Assembly (NCBI GenBank): GCA_044371005.1
Contig: JBILUL010000005.1
Location: 12,733 to 76,732, forward strand
Origin: UBA2402 sp044371005
Lineage (GTDB): Bacteria; Planctomycetota; Phycisphaerae; Phycisphaerales; UBA1924
Direction: 5' to 3'
DNA length: 64,000 bases
The position numbers were made by a program, and so were the translations under genes. The notes below the pieces were generated by a model. The model was not told the DNA's origin. It was given only the letters and a program-made list of their open reading frames with translations, and did no database searches. Positions 1 through 8,768 of the stretch are shown here, one piece after another (positions within the stretch are counted from its first letter, which is position 1; each line of letters begins with the position of its first letter).

Positions 1-232
1 TCGCCTTGGCCGAAATGCAGCCAAGGGCTTGTACGAACGATCGTCGCGGTGTCTCACGTCGCAACACCCTAAGTTTGACGTACTCAAGGGTGAATGTCAA
101 TAGCAAGTACTGTTCTTGCCCAAAAAAGGTCACGATTCTTTGCTGGTTCCCGCCCATTCCCACCGCTTCACACGCTTATACGACACACAAACGGAAACCA
201 ACCACGATCAAAGATACCGAACACCTATCGAA
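1..232. other. Non-coding or unassigned left edge
   Basis: No convincing gene is seen here. Several overlapping open frames cross the stretch, but they continue antisense into the phosphatase gene and have no recognisable protein features. It is locally less G+C-rich than the genes. It may hold the 3' flank of the minus-strand gene ending at 233 and the start of something outside the window. Confidence 0.5.
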
Positions 233-1927
233 TCAACTGCGACGCTGGACCACAATCACCGTCGAATCATCATCCAACTCGCTCCGATCCGCAAACTCCA
301 GCAACGTCTTATAACACGATTCAAGCGCTTCCTTCGGACCCTGGCCCGCATGCAACAACCGAGGCAACGCCTCCCCCAACCGCTGCCTCTTGAACTGCTC
401 ATTGCTCCGCCCACGCTGCTCAATCACCCCATCCGTGTACAGCACCAACCGCTCTCCCGAGCCCAGCGCCAGCCGCCCCGCCGTGAACCGATACCCAGGC
501 TCCACCCCCAGCGTCAGGTCCCGCTCAAAATCCGAATCAATCGCATGGATCACCGTCCCGTCACGACGCTGAATCAGCCAGTACCCATGCCCCGCGTCCA
601 CATACTCAACGCTGCCATCCGACCCGATCGCCCCCAGCCACAGCGAAACAAACCGCCCAGGCGCCACCCGCTTGCACAGATAATCATTCAGAGCATCCAT
701 CGTGGCCGCCAGCGGCACCCCGCGGATCAGCTCCGCATGCAGGAAAGCCTGCACCGTCGCCATGTGCAGCCCCGCCGCAATGCCGCGACCTGACACATCC
801 CCAACAATCGCCGCCACACGCCCATCCGGCAGTTCCAGGACGTCGAAGATGTCGCCCGCCACGAACAGCCCCGGCTGCGTCCTCGCGGCGTACGAGACTT
901 CCCCCACACTCGCCTCCAGCTGAGCCGACAACTGCTCCTGAACCGCCCGAGCCGCGGCGAACTCCGCAGAGTGGACCTTGTCCCGCCCCTCCAGCTCAAC
1001 ACGCTTCACGTTCGCCAATGCCAGCGAATACGCCCCTGCCACCGCTTCACAGAACGTCGCGGCATCGGCCTGGACCGTCGATTCCCGCCCCCGCGCATCC
1101 AGATACAGGAACCCCACCACGGTCCCGCCAAGCATGACCGGCACACAAATCGCCGAGTGAATCCGCATCTCACTCACACTCTGACTGGGCGCGAAAGGCG
1201 CAGCCCCCGTCAACACCACCGCCTGTCCCGACATTGCCTCCTGCAGCAGCGAACGGCTGATTTCAAAGCGGACCAGCGGGGCAACGCCCGTCGCCGAAGC
1301 CGTCGCCGCGGCAGCCTCCATCGTCGGCCAGGAGGCCACGATCTCCACCTCGGCCCCCTCATCAGGCCGACGGAGTACCGCCCCACGCGCATACCCGCTC
1401 CCCGCCACCAACAGCTCTATCGCCGTCGCCGCGAGGGTTTCTTCGTCCAGTTCGTCCGCAAACGCCGTCAGGCACTCCATCAGCAGCTTGAGCCGCCGGT
1501 CGGACTTCCACGCCCCCTGCATGCCGCTGGTCCGCTCAATCCGCTGACCCGCGGCGGGCGCATCATCAATCGTCGTCGTGTGCTTGGAAGTCCCGATGGT
1601 CGAGGTCGGATGCGCCAGCCCCTGCACGCGCAGCGTCCAAGGTCCGATTCGCATCAAATCGCCACCCGCCAGAGCTGCGGGCTTGTGACGTGTGAGCCGC
1701 ACGCCATTGAGGAACGTCCCCCACTTGCTGTCCAAATCGACGATGAACCACGCGCCGCTTCGATGCAACACCTGAGCGTGCTGCCGGCTCACGTTTTCAT
1801 GCAGCAGACACAGATCGGAATCCTTGAGGCGTCCGATGGAGCAGGGTCGCTCCCGGGTGACGACGTGAGAGATGGCCGCGGGACCATCGACGGTGATCAG
1901 CGTGAGATTCGTGACCGATTCTGCCAT
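233..1927 (-). CDS. FHA-GAF-SpoIIE/PP2C serine phosphatase
   Basis: Probable cytoplasmic signalling phosphatase of 564 residues. Near the N-terminus is an FHA domain (phosphothreonine-peptide binding) with the GR..S, SRQHAQ and KWGTFLNG blocks. A GAF-like sensory region follows (about residues 140-310). The C-terminal third is a SpoIIE/RsbU-type PP2C phosphatase with the metal-binding blocks GDVSGRG, VDAGHG, YTDGVIE and DDDSTVIVV. Known members dephosphorylate anti-anti-sigma (STAS) proteins in partner-switching pathways or act with Ser/Thr kinases. No STAS or anti-sigma kinase gene is adjacent, so the target is unknown. The start at 1927 (MAES) was preferred over the ATG 39 bases upstream because the FHA fold begins just after it. 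The gene follows the sensor kinase on the same strand after about 90 bases. Confidence 0.88.
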   Translation of the reverse strand: MAESVTNLTLITVDGPAAISHVVTRERPCSIGRLKDSDLCLLHENVSRQHAQVLHRSGAWFIVDLDSKWGTFLNGVRLTRHKPAALAGGDLMRIGPWTLRVQGLAHPTSTIGTSKHTTTIDDAPAAGQRIERTSGMQGAWKSDRRLKLLMECLTAFADELDEETLAATAIELLVAGSGYARGAVLRRPDEGAEVEIVASWPTMEAAAATASATGVAPLVRFEISRSLLQEAMSGQAVVLTGAAPFAPSQSVSEMRIHSAICVPVMLGGTVVGFLYLDARGRESTVQADAATFCEAVAGAYSLALANVKRVELEGRDKVHSAEFAAARAVQEQLSAQLEASVGEVSYAARTQPGLFVAGDIFDVLELPDGRVAAIVGDVSGRGIAAGLHMATVQAFLHAELIRGVPLAATMDALNDYLCKRVAPGRFVSLWLGAIGSDGSVEYVDAGHGYWLIQRRDGTVIHAIDSDFERDLTLGVEPGYRFTAGRLALGSGERLVLYTDGVIEQRGRSNEQFKRQRLGEALPRLLHAGQGPKEALESCYKTLLEFADRSELDDDSTVIVVQRRS

Positions 1928-2019
1928 GTGGAACGCACCTGCCTGGGCCGAAATTGCAACACCCACGCCGCGGGGACGCGTGCTGGGGCATCGTAGGTTC
2001 GAACCGCAGCATCGAGTTC

Positions 2020-3456
2020 TTACACGTGCGTTCTGAGCGTGAGCGTTGCTTCAAACCCAACGCACCCGTTCGCTCCAGCAACGTTGCGGAAGCTCACTTC
2101 GCCGCCGCAGGCCTTGGCACAGCTCTTGACGATCGCCAATCCCAGCCCGTTTCCACCCGTCTCACGCGTGCGGGCGGCCTCGGGCCGGAAGAACGGGTCC
2201 CCCAGATGTGCAAGGGCCGATTCCGGAACGCCCTGCCCCTGATCGATGACCTTGAGCACGACCCGCCCCTCACTGGTGCCCGCCGCGGTCACGCGGACCG
2301 GCCCGGCGTGCCCGGCGTATCGCACAGCGTTGCGGACCAGATTGGCGATCGCCCGCGAAAGCAGCGAGGGTGAAGCACTAACGCAGATGGCCGGATCGAT
2401 CTCGAGCACGACCGTTGCGTCCTCCTGCTCGCGGGCGATGACCTTCTGGGCCAGATCTCGCAGCATGACAGGTTCGAGTCGCGCGGGCAGGCCGGTGGCG
2501 GCCTTCGAGAACATCAGCAGTTCCTGAACGAGTTCGGAGAGCTGGTCGGCTTCGCCGCGAAGATCGGCGCAGGGTTCCTCGCCGACGCGTTCTTCCAGAA
2601 TACCCATCGCCATCTGAAGCCGGGCAAGCGGCGAACAGAGTTCGTGAGCCACATCGGCCACGAACCGCTTCTGACCATCCACCAGATGAGCAAGGCGTGC
2701 GGACATCTCATCGATGCGTGTGGCGAGCTCGGCCAGCTCACGGGGCGACCGGCTCGGCGGGGTTGAGATGAATCTGCCCGCTGCGATGCTCGCAGCAGTC
2801 TCACCCAGCGCGTGCAGATCAATGCGAAGCCGTCGCACCAGCGGCCACCACAGAAGCATCGAGAGCAGCAATAGCCCGATGCCCCCCAGCAGATACCAGT
2901 GCAGGCCTGCCAGCTCCGCCAGTTGCAGCTCGCCCGACGCAACGATGAGCAGCAGGCCTGGCCGCGGCGGCCTCCCAAGCTCCGCCTGAATCGGCACTCG
3001 GACACAGACCACCGGCTGGCGCGTCGGCTCCGGCCTGACGATGAAAACGCGATCGCCCGGCCCGCGGTCCCGCGGCCCGAATCCCTCGCCGCCACCCGGG
3101 CCGAGTCGGCGCTTCTGCGCCGCCTTGGCCACCTCATCCGTGAGCGCAAGATCCGGCCCAGCCACCAGTCGCCCGTTGGGCTCGATCAACGCGAGCGTCA
3201 CACCCAGCCTCTGCGATTCGCTCTCGAGCAGCTGATCCCAATCTTCAGTCGGGAACAACATCAGCCCGGAATCGATGTCACCGGCAATCGCCGCGGCACG
3301 GTCACTGACCGGGCGCAGCAGCACCTCATCGGACCCGCGGCCCATGGGGAGGCCGATCAATGCCAGGCAGATCGCCAGCACCAGCAGGAAGTTCGCCGCG
3401 GCCAGGAGCGGGATGACCACCGAAAGCGGCCAGCGAGCACGATGGATTGTGGTCAT
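2020..3456 (-). CDS. CpxA-like sensor histidine kinase
   Basis: Membrane two-component sensor of 478 residues. A hydrophobic segment lies at about residues 12-35. A periplasmic domain of about 140 residues, with a Gly/Arg-rich loop, follows; then a second membrane segment near 185-205 and a HAMP-like region. The HisKA box reads VAHELCSPLARLQ with the phosphoacceptor His. The HATPase domain shows NLVRNAVRYAG, DQGQGVP and GNGLGLAIV. The arrangement resembles CpxA-type envelope-stress sensors, but the signal is not predictable. Its ATG overlaps the stop of the upstream response regulator (ATGA), so the two are almost certainly co-transcribed and translationally coupled. Confidence 0.9.
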   Translation of the reverse strand: MTTIHRARWPLSVVIPLLAAANFLLVLAICLALIGLPMGRGSDEVLLRPVSDRAAAIAGDIDSGLMLFPTEDWDQLLESESQRLGVTLALIEPNGRLVAGPDLALTDEVAKAAQKRRLGPGGGEGFGPRDRGPGDRVFIVRPEPTRQPVVCVRVPIQAELGRPPRPGLLLIVASGELQLAELAGLHWYLLGGIGLLLLSMLLWWPLVRRLRIDLHALGETAASIAAGRFISTPPSRSPRELAELATRIDEMSARLAHLVDGQKRFVADVAHELCSPLARLQMAMGILEERVGEEPCADLRGEADQLSELVQELLMFSKAATGLPARLEPVMLRDLAQKVIAREQEDATVVLEIDPAICVSASPSLLSRAIANLVRNAVRYAGHAGPVRVTAAGTSEGRVVLKVIDQGQGVPESALAHLGDPFFRPEAARTRETGGNGLGLAIVKSCAKACGGEVSFRNVAGANGCVGFEATLTLRTHV

Positions 3457-4178
3457 GTCGCATCTCCGTCATCGGGCGAGCGGAGGGAATACCCGATCGT
3501 GCGGATGGTGCGGATGTACCGGGGCGACTTGGGATCATCGCCCAGCTTGCGGCGGATGGCGGAGATATGCACATCGACGGAGCGATCGAAGACCTCGTAC
3601 TGGCGGCCGCGGATCTCATCGAGCAGTTCATCACGCGATTTCACGCGGCCCGCAGCGCGTGCAAGGCAGATGAGCAGCTCAAACTCCACCGGGGTGAGCG
3701 TGAGTGCGCCGCCGCGGATTGCTGCGGTGCGGGCCTCGACGTTGATGTGCAGTTCACCGATGGTGTACTCCTCGCTGCGGGCCCGGACCGGTTCCGCGGC
3801 GGTGCGTCGCAGGACCGCGCGCAGACGTGCGAGCAGTTCGCGAGCGGAGGAGGTCTTGGGCACGTAGTCGTCGGCACCAACTTCAAGGCCGAGCACGCGA
3901 TCGGCCTCGTCGCCTCGCGCGGTGAGCATGAGCACGGGCACATCGCAGCGTGCGCGGATGCGCTTGAGAACTTCGAAGCCATCGGCGCCGGGGAGCATGA
4001 CATCGAGAATGACCGCCGCGTACTGGCGGGTTGCTGCCATCTCAGCCCCCGAGGGACCGTCATGCACTGCCGTCGCCGCGTACCCATGCGGGCGCAGGTA
4101 GTCACCCAGGAGCGCAGTGAACTTGCGATCATCATCGACGATCAGCACCGGCACGATCTGGCCCGCTGGTTCCGGCAT
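3453..4178 (-). CDS. OmpR/CpxR-family response regulator
   Basis: DNA-binding response regulator of 241 residues, partner of the kinase at 2020-3456. The receiver domain has the acidic pair in LIVDDD, the phosphoacceptor Asp59 in ILDVMLPG and the conserved Lys108 in DDYVPKTS. A winged-helix output domain follows (LTPVEFELL, VDVHISAIRRKLG, IRTIRTIGYSL). The start at 4178 (MPEPAG) was chosen over an in-frame ATG 25 codons upstream, because receiver domains normally begin within about 10 residues of the start. The residues after Lys108 (TSS rather than PF) differ slightly from the family norm. The gene is divergent from metG. Confidence 0.92.
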   Translation of the reverse strand: MPEPAGQIVPVLIVDDDRKFTALLGDYLRPHGYAATAVHDGPSGAEMAATRQYAAVILDVMLPGADGFEVLKRIRARCDVPVLMLTARGDEADRVLGLEVGADDYVPKTSSARELLARLRAVLRRTAAEPVRARSEEYTIGELHINVEARTAAIRGGALTLTPVEFELLICLARAAGRVKSRDELLDEIRGRQYEVFDRSVDVHISAIRRKLGDDPKSPRYIRTIRTIGYSLRSPDDGDAT

Positions 4179-4563
4179 GAGACTCCCTGTGAGGACCCGA
4201 TCATTCGCGGCCCGCCGCTGGTGATGATCCCGTCGCGACAGGGATTCTTCCAAGGCAATTACACGAGCTTTACATCATCGGAGCCTTCAAACGCTGCATC
4301 GGCTCAACCACGCTCAGCACTTCATGGTCGAAGCGGCCGTCAGGCCGAACACCTTGCAAACACACCGGACGGGGGAAGCGGGCATCCTTCAGCGGCGCCA
4401 ATTCATCGCCTGGCTGAGTCTTGTCCGGGTCAGCGCCCTGAGCAATCGGCGATGGTCGTGCATGAACACCGCCACCGCATCGAACGGGTTGTCGCATCAG
4501 TTCCTCAGCGTGAGTGCCGCGACGGCGCGTGAGCGGCTCGACTCTCCCCTAGACTACCGGCTC
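4179..4563. other. Divergent intergenic region between response regulator and metG
   Basis: This stretch of about 385 bases separates the divergently read response regulator and metG, so it should contain both promoters. No strong -35/-10 pair, riboswitch or T-box is evident by eye. One weak minus-strand reading frame (4270-4497) is listed separately. Confidence 0.5.
4270..4497 (-). CDS. Doubtful small ORF, 75 residues
   Basis: An open frame starts with ATG at 4497 and ends with TAA at 4270, upstream of the response regulator on the same strand. The C-terminal half (ending RFDHEVLSVVEPMQRLKAP) looks protein-like, but the first half has poor third-position G+C. No domain is recognised. It could be a small gene, a decayed gene or chance. 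Confidence 0.22.
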   Translation of the reverse strand: MRQPVRCGGGVHARPSPIAQGADPDKTQPGDELAPLKDARFPRPVCLQGVRPDGRFDHEVLSVVEPMQRLKAPMM

Positions 4564-6171
4564 ATGGCATCTTCCACGTACATCACGACTCCGATCTACT
4601 ACGTCAACGACCGCCCGCACATCGGCCACTGCTACACCACGGGCATGGCCGATTGCCTGGCTCGGTTCTCGCGGCTCATCAGCGGCAGCCCTGCTGACAC
4701 GTTCTTCCTCACGGGTACCGATGAGCACGCCGACAAGGTGGTGACGTCCGCCGCGGCCAACGGCATGACGCCCCTGCAGTGGGCCGACCGCAACGCGGCG
4801 GAGTTCGAAGCAGCCTTCAAGACCTGCTCGTACTCCTACGACGATTTCGTGCGCACGACCCAGCCCCGCCACAAGGAGAAGGTGCTCGCCTACATCACCG
4901 CGCTGCAGGCCAAGGGCGACATCTACTTGGGCGAATACAGCGGCTGGTGGGATGCCTCGCAGGAAGAATATCTCACGGAAACCGTTGCAAAAGAGGCCAA
5001 TTTCCTCAGTCCGGTGACGGGCAAGCCCCTGGTGAAGCGCATCGAGAAGAACTACTTCTTCAAGCTCAGCGCGTACCAGGACCGGCTCAAGGCTCACATC
5101 GATGCCAACCCCAACTTCATCCTCCCCGAGGCGCGCCGCAACGAAGTGCTCGGACGGCTGCGCGATGGTCTCTCCGACATTCCGATCTCCCGCGGCGTGA
5201 CGAGCGATCCGGCCAGCCAATGGGGCATTCTGATGCCCGAGGATCCGACGCACCGCATCTACGTGTGGATCGATGCGCTCTTCAACTATCTCTCGGTGGT
5301 CGACACGCCCGAGCGTTCGCGCTTCTGGCCCGCGCACACACACCTGATGGCCAAGGACATTCTCTGGTTCCATGCGGTCATCTGGCCGTGCATGCTGATG
5401 GCATTGGACAAGCCGCTGCCCCGCGCCGTCTTCGCGCACAGCTACTGGGTGCGTGAAGGCGTCAAGATGAGCAAGTCGCTTGGCAATTTCGTCACCATCG
5501 AAGTGATGAAGGCCTACATCGACCGCTTCAGTCTTGATGGACTGCGCTGGTACCTGTTCACGCAAGGGCCCAACGGCACGACCGATGCCGACTTCAGCCA
5601 TGCGCGCTTCGTCGAGGTCTTCAATGCCGATCTGGCAAACGGCATCGGCAACTGCGCCAGCCGCGTGGGCAATATGATCGACAAGTACTTCGCGGGTGAA
5701 CTTCCCCAGGGCGTGAAGGAACACGTTGCTTCGGGTCAGTCGCGGCCACTTTCGGTCTGCTGCGCAGCGCAGGTCGCCGCGGCGATCAAGGCACTGGACA
5801 CCTGCGACATCGGCGATGCGCTCACCGCGGGCATCGGCATCATCCGCGAAGTCGATCAGTTCATCAACATCACCGCACCGTTCAAGCTCGCCAAGACGGT
5901 CGAAGCCGACCCCGCGGCGAAGAACACGCTGGCCGACATCCTCTTCACCTGCGCCGAGGCGATCCGCATCGCCAGCCTCCTGCTCTCGCCGGCCATCCCC
6001 GACAAGATGTCACAACTCTGGACCAGCTGGCACTGCACGCCCGCAGCGGGCATCCCGCTTGCCGCGCTCGCACAGTTCGCCGGCCCCCACGGCTTCACCG
6101 GCGGCTCGAAGATCACCAAGGGCGAGATCCTCTTCATGCGGGCCGACCCGACCGCGCCGGCACCGGCCTGA
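4564..6171 (+). CDS. metG: Methionyl-tRNA synthetase
   Basis: Class I aminoacyl-tRNA synthetase that charges tRNA-Met, 535 residues. The HIGH signature is present literally at residues 19-22 and KMSKS at 301-305. The connective-peptide region reads GWWDASQEEYLTE, without the CxxC zinc knuckle of the E. coli type, so this belongs to the zinc-free, shorter group. There is no C-terminal EMAP/tRNA-binding domain. The start at 4564 (MASSTYITTPIYYVN) fits the family N-terminus; an 80-codon in-frame extension to 4324 has no homology-like content and is rejected. The gene stands alone and converges with the secreted-protein gene at 6366. Confidence 0.95.
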   Translation: MASSTYITTPIYYVNDRPHIGHCYTTGMADCLARFSRLISGSPADTFFLTGTDEHADKVVTSAAANGMTPLQWADRNAAEFEAAFKTCSYSYDDFVRTTQPRHKEKVLAYITALQAKGDIYLGEYSGWWDASQEEYLTETVAKEANFLSPVTGKPLVKRIEKNYFFKLSAYQDRLKAHIDANPNFILPEARRNEVLGRLRDGLSDIPISRGVTSDPASQWGILMPEDPTHRIYVWIDALFNYLSVVDTPERSRFWPAHTHLMAKDILWFHAVIWPCMLMALDKPLPRAVFAHSYWVREGVKMSKSLGNFVTIEVMKAYIDRFSLDGLRWYLFTQGPNGTTDADFSHARFVEVFNADLANGIGNCASRVGNMIDKYFAGELPQGVKEHVASGQSRPLSVCCAAQVAAAIKALDTCDIGDALTAGIGIIREVDQFINITAPFKLAKTVEADPAAKNTLADILFTCAEAIRIASLLLSPAIPDKMSQLWTSWHCTPAAGIPLAALAQFAGPHGFTGGSKITKGEILFMRADPTAPAPA

Positions 6172-6225
6172 AATGTCAGAGTTCTGGCCTCTTGAACCAC
6201 CCTGAAAGCACCCAACGTGAAGTGC

Positions 6226-6252
6226 CACCGATTCCCGGCTTCGGAATCGGTG
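6226..6252. terminator. Hairpin between convergent genes
   Basis: A perfect 10-bp stem (CACCGATTCC / GGAATCGGTG) with a 7-base loop lies between the convergent ends of metG and the dockerin-tagged gene. No U-tract follows on either strand, so intrinsic termination is uncertain; it may act as an RNA 3' end barrier. Confidence 0.5.
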
Positions 6253-6365
6253 TCCCCGTTCTGGTCTGCTGTCAAAGGTCAAGAGTGCAAAAGTGCACAT
6301 GTGCAGCAGAGCAGCACGAGCACTCCGAGGTCGCTCAACTGCACTCTCGCACTTCCGTCTGCAAC

Positions 6366-8600
6366 TCAGCAGCCGCCGGCTTCCCACGCGATGAAGAACG
6401 ACTCGATGTCGGCACCATCAATGCCGCCATCGAAGTTCACATCCGCGGCACCAGCACCGGCTTCCCAGTCGATGAAGAACGCTTCGATGTCAGCTCCATC
6501 AACGCCGCCATCCTGGTTGTAATCGGCAGGGCAGGGCGAACCTGCGGGCGTGACATTGCCCACGTAGAGCACCACGTTGTACGCCTCATCAACACTGTTC
6601 ACATCCGCGCCAATCGCCGTCGGGTCGATGTACGAACCATCGTTGTTGGTGTCGTAGATGATCCGCGCCGAAAGCACAAGCCCGCCAAGGTGCAGCGGCG
6701 AAGTGGTCGGCAGCGCACTCGTATCGGTGTTGTTCCAGGAGTTCTGCGTGCCGCTGGCACTCCACATCGATGCGGTTGAAGTCGAATCAGCATCCGCGAG
6801 ATTGAGCGCGGAGATCGTGTAGTTGCGACCGCTGTTGCGACCAGCAAAGACCTGACCGGCATGCGCCACGACTTCGAGCGAATAGCAGAACGACGCGGGG
6901 TTGTAGACACCCCGGATCAACGACAGGCGGAAATCAAACGGATCCTGCGGGCCCACACGCCGCTTGAGCGCGGTCGCCGCGATGAAGTAGACATTGCCCG
7001 CGGCATCGAACGTCGGCGCCGACATCGAAGGCCCCACCATCCCGTTGCCCATCTCCGACATGCTCGCAAGACGCCCGATCGGCGCATCCTGAACGTTGAT
7101 CTGGCCGTCGCCTTCGCCGGCATCCGCTGTGTTGGGAATGCCGTCAGCACCGTAATCGCCCACGAGTTCCTTGCCCGCGCCCGCCGTGGTGTTCACCCAC
7201 GCCACAGCAGTCCAGGTCGCAGCGCTGTTGGGAACCGCCGGATCAAACCGCAGTGCGGCAATCGCGTTGTACGGGTTGGCTGGCTGAGTGATCGAGCCGT
7301 GGTAGATCACCGCCGCGGCGAGTGCTCGCCCGGCTTGATCCTTCCCGACTGCCACCGGCCCGCTGCCGCCACGGAATGTGATCTGACTGTCATAGTTGCG
7401 GAAATCACCGCCGCCCATGGGCCACCCGAAGCTGTCGCATGAATCCACCAACGCGGCGGGCAGCCTGATCGACCGGGCCGAAGAGACCGAGCCATCAGCC
7501 AGGAGCCCGAAGACCGTCAGTGAATCCGTCTTGCCCGTCCCCGTGCTCGAACGCGAGAGCACGCTGCCGGTGGCGACCGATCCCGGGAACACCGCGCGGC
7601 CGCTGATCGAGACCGCGCCGCGATGATCGGTCGTGCCGGGGCGATGGGTCGATGTGGCCGCGAGCGTCAGCGCAGGGTTTTCGAACTTGTAGTTGCCGAT
7701 GAAATCCGCGCCCGCGAGCAGCGGTCTGCCCGCAATGTCCTGGGGCAGACAGTTTGGTGTCGCGTGCGTGATCGTGCTCCGCTGCAGCAGCCAGTCGGTC
7801 GACGCCGCGTTCGATGCACCGGCGTTGTCGATGATGTTCACCGAAGTGGTTCGCGCGGCCAGCCGCACTCGGAAGTAGTTGTCACCCACGAGCAGCGATG
7901 TGGCCGGACCGGTGGATCCGAAGCTGTCAGCCCGGAAGCACAGATTGCCATCGGCATCAACGCCGCCATAGCCGAACTGCGAACGGTCGAGCGCGCCCAG
8001 CCCGGCATTGATCGCCGCGCTCACCCGCGTGACGTACAGCCGCGATGGATCCGCCGGATCGAAAGCGACCAGCCCGCCATACAGCTGATTCGTGAAGACC
8101 GATGTCGTGGTGACCAGGACCTCATCAAAGTCCATGAATCCCGCAGCAAAAACCGTGGCGTTTCCGGTCGCATTCACCGTGCTCACCAAGCCAGCGTCGT
8201 TCTCCGTGCCGTTCACACCGCCACCAGGAGCCGTCCAGAGCGAATAGCTCGCCGCCGGATACGCCACACCCGGGCGTGAAGTCTGACTGATCGACGAAGC
8301 GCCGTTGAATGCAGTGAACCTCGCCGCGTTCACTCGCCCCGACTTCATGATCGGGCCGACGCCAAGCTGCGTTCCACCCGAGGTGGTGAACGAAGTCAGA
8401 TCAACGATGTAGTTGAGCCGCTGGCCCGCCCCGCTGAACGCGCCGAGCGCATCGCCCGGAAGACCGCTGCCGCCGTTGGCATTGCGCGACACGCTGTCCT
8501 GAGCGCACGCCATCCCCGCCAACAGGCAGAGAACCGCCGCCCCAATCCGCGGAGCAGGAACTGGTGAAAACGAAATCCGGGCGGGGTGTGTGTTGATCAT
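6366..8600 (-). CDS. Secreted protein with C-terminal EF-hand (dockerin-like) tag
   Basis: Exported protein of 744 residues. The N-terminus (MINTHPARISF, then a hydrophobic stretch ending LLAGMACAQ) is a signal peptide with a likely cleavage near ACA-Q. The long central region is rich in Gly, Ser, Thr and Ala, in short beta-strand-like segments, with no recognised catalytic family. The last 55 residues form two EF-hand-type loops (DYNQDGGVDGAD, DVNFDGGIDGAD), preceded by Cys-Pro and ending in Gly-Gly-Cys-stop. This tag recurs at 15946-16728. The start at 8600 has a purine-rich ribosome-binding site (GAAGAGG), unlike the ATG 34 codons upstream. The role is unknown; an extracellular or cell-surface location is inferred. 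Confidence 0.85.
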   Translation of the reverse strand: MINTHPARISFSPVPAPRIGAAVLCLLAGMACAQDSVSRNANGGSGLPGDALGAFSGAGQRLNYIVDLTSFTTSGGTQLGVGPIMKSGRVNAARFTAFNGASSISQTSRPGVAYPAASYSLWTAPGGGVNGTENDAGLVSTVNATGNATVFAAGFMDFDEVLVTTTSVFTNQLYGGLVAFDPADPSRLYVTRVSAAINAGLGALDRSQFGYGGVDADGNLCFRADSFGSTGPATSLLVGDNYFRVRLAARTTSVNIIDNAGASNAASTDWLLQRSTITHATPNCLPQDIAGRPLLAGADFIGNYKFENPALTLAATSTHRPGTTDHRGAVSISGRAVFPGSVATGSVLSRSSTGTGKTDSLTVFGLLADGSVSSARSIRLPAALVDSCDSFGWPMGGGDFRNYDSQITFRGGSGPVAVGKDQAGRALAAAVIYHGSITQPANPYNAIAALRFDPAVPNSAATWTAVAWVNTTAGAGKELVGDYGADGIPNTADAGEGDGQINVQDAPIGRLASMSEMGNGMVGPSMSAPTFDAAGNVYFIAATALKRRVGPQDPFDFRLSLIRGVYNPASFCYSLEVVAHAGQVFAGRNSGRNYTISALNLADADSTSTASMWSASGTQNSWNNTDTSALPTTSPLHLGGLVLSARIIYDTNNDGSYIDPTAIGADVNSVDEAYNVVLYVGNVTPAGSPCPADYNQDGGVDGADIEAFFIDWEAGAGAADVNFDGGIDGADIESFFIAWEAGGC

Positions 8601-8768
8601 GTGACCTCTTCCGTATCGGCTCAGAACCAGCCGGATCGTACCCCACCCGCCAACCCTCGCGCCGATTGTTCTTCGAGTTACAGGACCATCGTTGGATCGC
8701 ATCTCAGGCGGGCGTCCGAGCTGGCGCCCCGGCGCCTTCGAGGAAAGCTCCCGTCAGTGACAGGACGA

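Noticed and set aside
1981..2000. GGTTCGAACC resembling a tRNA T-loop
   Set aside because: The flanking bases do not form T-stem, anticodon or acceptor arms on either strand; it is a chance palindrome.
4324..4563. 80-codon N-terminal extension of metG
   Set aside because: MetRS enzymes begin just before the TYITTPIYYVN block. The extension has no family similarity and lies in promoter space.
6281..6355. Cluster of AGTGCA/TGCACT words including the palindrome TGCACATGTGCA
   Set aside because: Words are short, irregularly spaced and not a tandem repeat or attachment site; probably chance in a 3' intergenic region.
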